A DNA stretch of 64,000 nucleotides from Leptolyngbya sp. SIO1E4 (GTDB lineage: Bacteria > Cyanobacteriota > Cyanobacteriia > Phormidesmidales > Phormidesmidaceae): assembly GCA_010672825.2 (NCBI GenBank), contig JAAHFU020000004.1, positions 620,001 to 684,000 on the forward strand. The letters are read 5' to 3'. Positions within the stretch are counted from its first letter, which is position 1. Each line of letters opens with the position of its first letter. This document shows, piece by piece, positions 62,059-64,000 of this stretch. The notes beneath the pieces were generated by a model that worked only from the letters and a program-made list of their open reading frames with translations, had not been told where the DNA came from and made no database searches. Position numbers and translations under genes: made by a program.

Positions 62059-63108
62059 GTGACATCTACCCACTCGACTCAAGTATTGGGGCTGCAATTA
62101 ACCCCCATGCAGCTGTTGGAATCGTCCGTTAACAACGGCGTCTCTGCTTGGAAACGTGAACCGGGCAGCCTCAGCCTGGTGTCAGCCTCTGAGACGCGTT
62201 TGCGGCTTTGTCCTGGGGAACCCAGTGAACTGGTTGTGCAGATTACGAATCTGAGCGCTCACGCCCTGCACATTGATCTGCAGGTGAGTGGGCTGTTTCC
62301 AGGTCGATGTTTTACCGATGTAGAAGGGGGAGAACTCCCCGCCAGGGGGAGAATTGAGGCGGTTCTGCGGTTTGAGTTGGCGGCGGATTTCTTTGAAGCG
62401 CGATTCGCCTTAGACCCGGGCCAGAAAGCCGTGCTGGACTACCCACAAGTTTTGCAGGTGTATGCCCGCACTCCCCCGGTTGAGTTGGGGGGCGATCGAG
62501 CAGCGGGGACGCTCTTGGCAGAGACGGTCTTCAGCCTGCACATTCGACCCGATAGCCGTTACCTCAACTATTTGCCGACGGTTTATCGAGAAGTCGATTT
62601 GATCGGTCGTTTACTCAAACTGTTTGAGCAAGCCTTTGATCCCTCTATTCAGACCCTGGAGTTACTTTGGGCCTACCTCGACCCGCTGACCACCCCTGAA
62701 ACCTTACTGCCGTTTTTGGCCTATTGGGTGGGCTGGCCAAGTCATATTCCTTGGAGCTTAGGTCAGCAGCGGCGCTTAATTCGTCGGGCTCTGGAAATTT
62801 ATCGTTGGCGAGGCACTCGATGGGGGCTGAGACTCTATTTACATCTGTATACGAATTTGCCGCTGGATGCTCCCGAAACCCCAGAATCTGAGAAGCACAT
62901 CAGTATTCAAGAGACCTTCAGCCAGGGGTTTGTTCTAGCGTCTGCCCGGTTGGGGGAAACCACCCTGCTCGGGGGGGGCCGTCCCTTCCACTTTATTGTT
63001 CGCTTGCGATCGCCCACGCCTCAGGATGAACCCTTGATTCGAACCATTATTGAGCAAGAAAAGCCTGCTTTTTGTACGTATGAACTCTATCTGGAGGAAC
63101 GGCACTGA
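62059..63108 (+). CDS. gpI-like baseplate protein (Afp12-like) with extra N-domain
   Basis: 349 residues from GTG (VTSTHSTQVL). Residues about 1-165 form an Ig-like beta domain (LCPGEPSELVVQITNLSAHA). The remainder is phage tail protein I type (YLNYLPTVYREVDLIGRLLK, LDPLTTPETLLPFLAYWVGW, WRGTRWGLRLYLHLYT). It completes the wedge. Its stop overlaps the next ATG (ATGA), indicating coupling. Confidence 0.88.
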   Translation: MTSTHSTQVLGLQLTPMQLLESSVNNGVSAWKREPGSLSLVSASETRLRLCPGEPSELVVQITNLSAHALHIDLQVSGLFPGRCFTDVEGGELPARGRIEAVLRFELAADFFEARFALDPGQKAVLDYPQVLQVYARTPPVELGGDRAAGTLLAETVFSLHIRPDSRYLNYLPTVYREVDLIGRLLKLFEQAFDPSIQTLELLWAYLDPLTTPETLLPFLAYWVGWPSHIPWSLGQQRRLIRRALEIYRWRGTRWGLRLYLHLYTNLPLDAPETPESEKHISIQETFSQGFVLASARLGETTLLGGGRPFHFIVRLRSPTPQDEPLIRTIIEQEKPAFCTYELYLEERH

Positions 63109-64000
63109 TGCAGCGATTTTCTCCCGCCATTAAAGCCTTTGAACGGTTACAAGCCTCGGATGGATTGCTGATTACGGCGGACCATTGGCAGCGCACCCAA
63201 GACTATCATCGGCAACGGCAAAATGTTTATTACCAGTCGCTGTATCAGGCGGGCATTGTCAGGGGCTTGGGCGTGACGGTGACGGCTGCCCCCGCAGACA
63301 TTGAGGCTCGATATCGCAATGGTCGCTGGATCACGATCCAGCCTGGGATTGCCATTGATGCCCAGGGCAACCCCATCGTGGTGACAGAGCCTTTTGTTTT
63401 TCAAGTTCAATCTCTGTTGGCTGAGGGCGGGCTCAAAACGGTTTACATCGTCCTGAATTATGTAGATCCAGATGAACTGCGCTGTCCGCCGGGGCAAGAC
63501 TGGGTGCAAGAAACCTTTCGGGTTGTTGAGAAAACCACGCTCGACGTCTTAGATATAGAACTCTGCCGCATTCATCTCAGCGCCGGTGCAGAGACCCTGA
63601 CGATCGCTAAAAATGTCTTCTTCCCTGAGCCTAACAGCCTGGATCTCAACCATCGCTGCTCTATCTGCAGTCGGGCTGAAGGGGAGGTCAGTGTCGCTCA
63701 GCTGATTAACCCTGCTGCCCCCAACGCGGAGGCCAGCAAGGGCTTAACTCACCTTCTAAAAGCTGTTAACGTCCTCTATCCGGCGCTACGGGGGGAACCC
63801 CCCATCGCAGCCGTGCCCCTGGATACGCCGGGCGGATCTGGCCTGGGAGATCGCGATTTACTCTATCTGCCCTATGCCCTGCTGTCGCACCTGTCTGTCA
63901 CCGTGCAGTCGATGTTGAAAGACTTTGTCAGGGCCGGAGGGACGGTGCTGATTGCCCTCGATGAGGAGGATGCTCGCCAGGAGGAACTGGCGAGCATCAG
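63108..64000 (+). CDS. DUF4159-like eCIS protein, cut by the window end
   Basis: At least 297 residues, open to the last base. It starts MQRFSPAIKAFERLQASDGL, then HRQRQNVYYQSLYQAGIVRG and a beta-rich part (GIAIDAQGNPIVVTEPFVFQ) typical of eCIS baseplate-associated proteins. The later block LLYLPYALLSHLSVTVQSML and FVRAGGTVLIALDEED resembles DUF4159, a Rossmann-like fold. The ATG overlaps the previous stop. The C-terminus lies outside the window. Confidence 0.8.
   Translation, partial: MQRFSPAIKAFERLQASDGLLITADHWQRTQDYHRQRQNVYYQSLYQAGIVRGLGVTVTAAPADIEARYRNGRWITIQPGIAIDAQGNPIVVTEPFVFQVQSLLAEGGLKTVYIVLNYVDPDELRCPPGQDWVQETFRVVEKTTLDVLDIELCRIHLSAGAETLTIAKNVFFPEPNSLDLNHRCSICSRAEGEVSVAQLINPAAPNAEASKGLTHLLKAVNVLYPALRGEPPIAAVPLDTPGGSGLGDRDLLYLPYALLSHLSVTVQSMLKDFVRAGGTVLIALDEEDARQEELASI

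Overview
The window is from a cyanobacterium, probably filamentous. The evidence is a SbtA/SbtB bicarbonate-uptake pair, repeated GCGATCGC (HIP1) octamers inside and between genes, CHAT/caspase/CHASE2 domain proteins, and a cyanobacterial-type extracellular contractile injection system (eCIS). No rRNA, tRNA or CRISPR array was recognised.

Layout. (1) 0.2-8.5 kb: three co-directional large genes, a TPR-like membrane protein, a secreted 1106-aa protein and a TPR-CHAT protein, followed by an AI-2E/PerM family permease. (2) 9.7-15.7 kb: small or decayed genes, a secreted beta-propeller-like protein, sbtB and sbtA on the minus strand, and a broken leucine-rich-repeat gene that carries a 96-bp dispersed repeat. 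(3) 15.9-27.2 kb, minus strand: a graveyard of Rhs polymorphic-toxin modules. Short YD-repeat fragments are each followed by an orphan C-terminal domain and a small immunity-like gene. One module is an AHH-nuclease fragment plus an Imm11/Imm43-like gene, and one carries an ankyrin protein. Codon use is AT-rich compared with the rest of the window. Decayed IS630-like and IS4-like transposases (27.3-29.1 kb) lie where the missing rhs 5-prime part would be expected. (4) 29.2-34.5 kb: a CHAT-NACHT-membrane protein and a caspase-family (C14) protein, a possible signalling, cell-death or defence pair. (5) 35.4-64 kb: an eCIS locus in two divergent arms.

The eCIS minus arm (42.3 to 35.4 kb) encodes a DUF4255 (Afp16-like) terminator, two small proteins, an Afp15-like AAA+ ATPase, two cargo-like proteins with a shared N-terminal region and different C-terminal domains, and a 42-aa ORF with a strong ribosome binding site. 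The plus arm (43.7 to beyond 64 kb) encodes the sheath, four tube-type proteins, two assembly-like paralogues, a DUF6760-like small protein, a CHASE2 membrane protein, a 1953-aa Pro/Ala/Ser-rich disordered protein, an Afp7-like adaptor, a VgrG-type spike, a PAAR-like DUF4280 tip, a gp25-like protein, an Afp11-like baseplate protein, a gpI/Afp12-like protein and a DUF4159-like protein cut by the window end. No tape measure or tail-fibre gene was seen; they may lie beyond the window.

The best candidates for something undescribed are the twin cargo genes with swapped C-termini, the giant disordered protein and CHASE2 sensor inside the injection-system operon, and the Rhs module array with its boundary repeats. 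A family of about 96-bp elements (four full copies) links the different regions.
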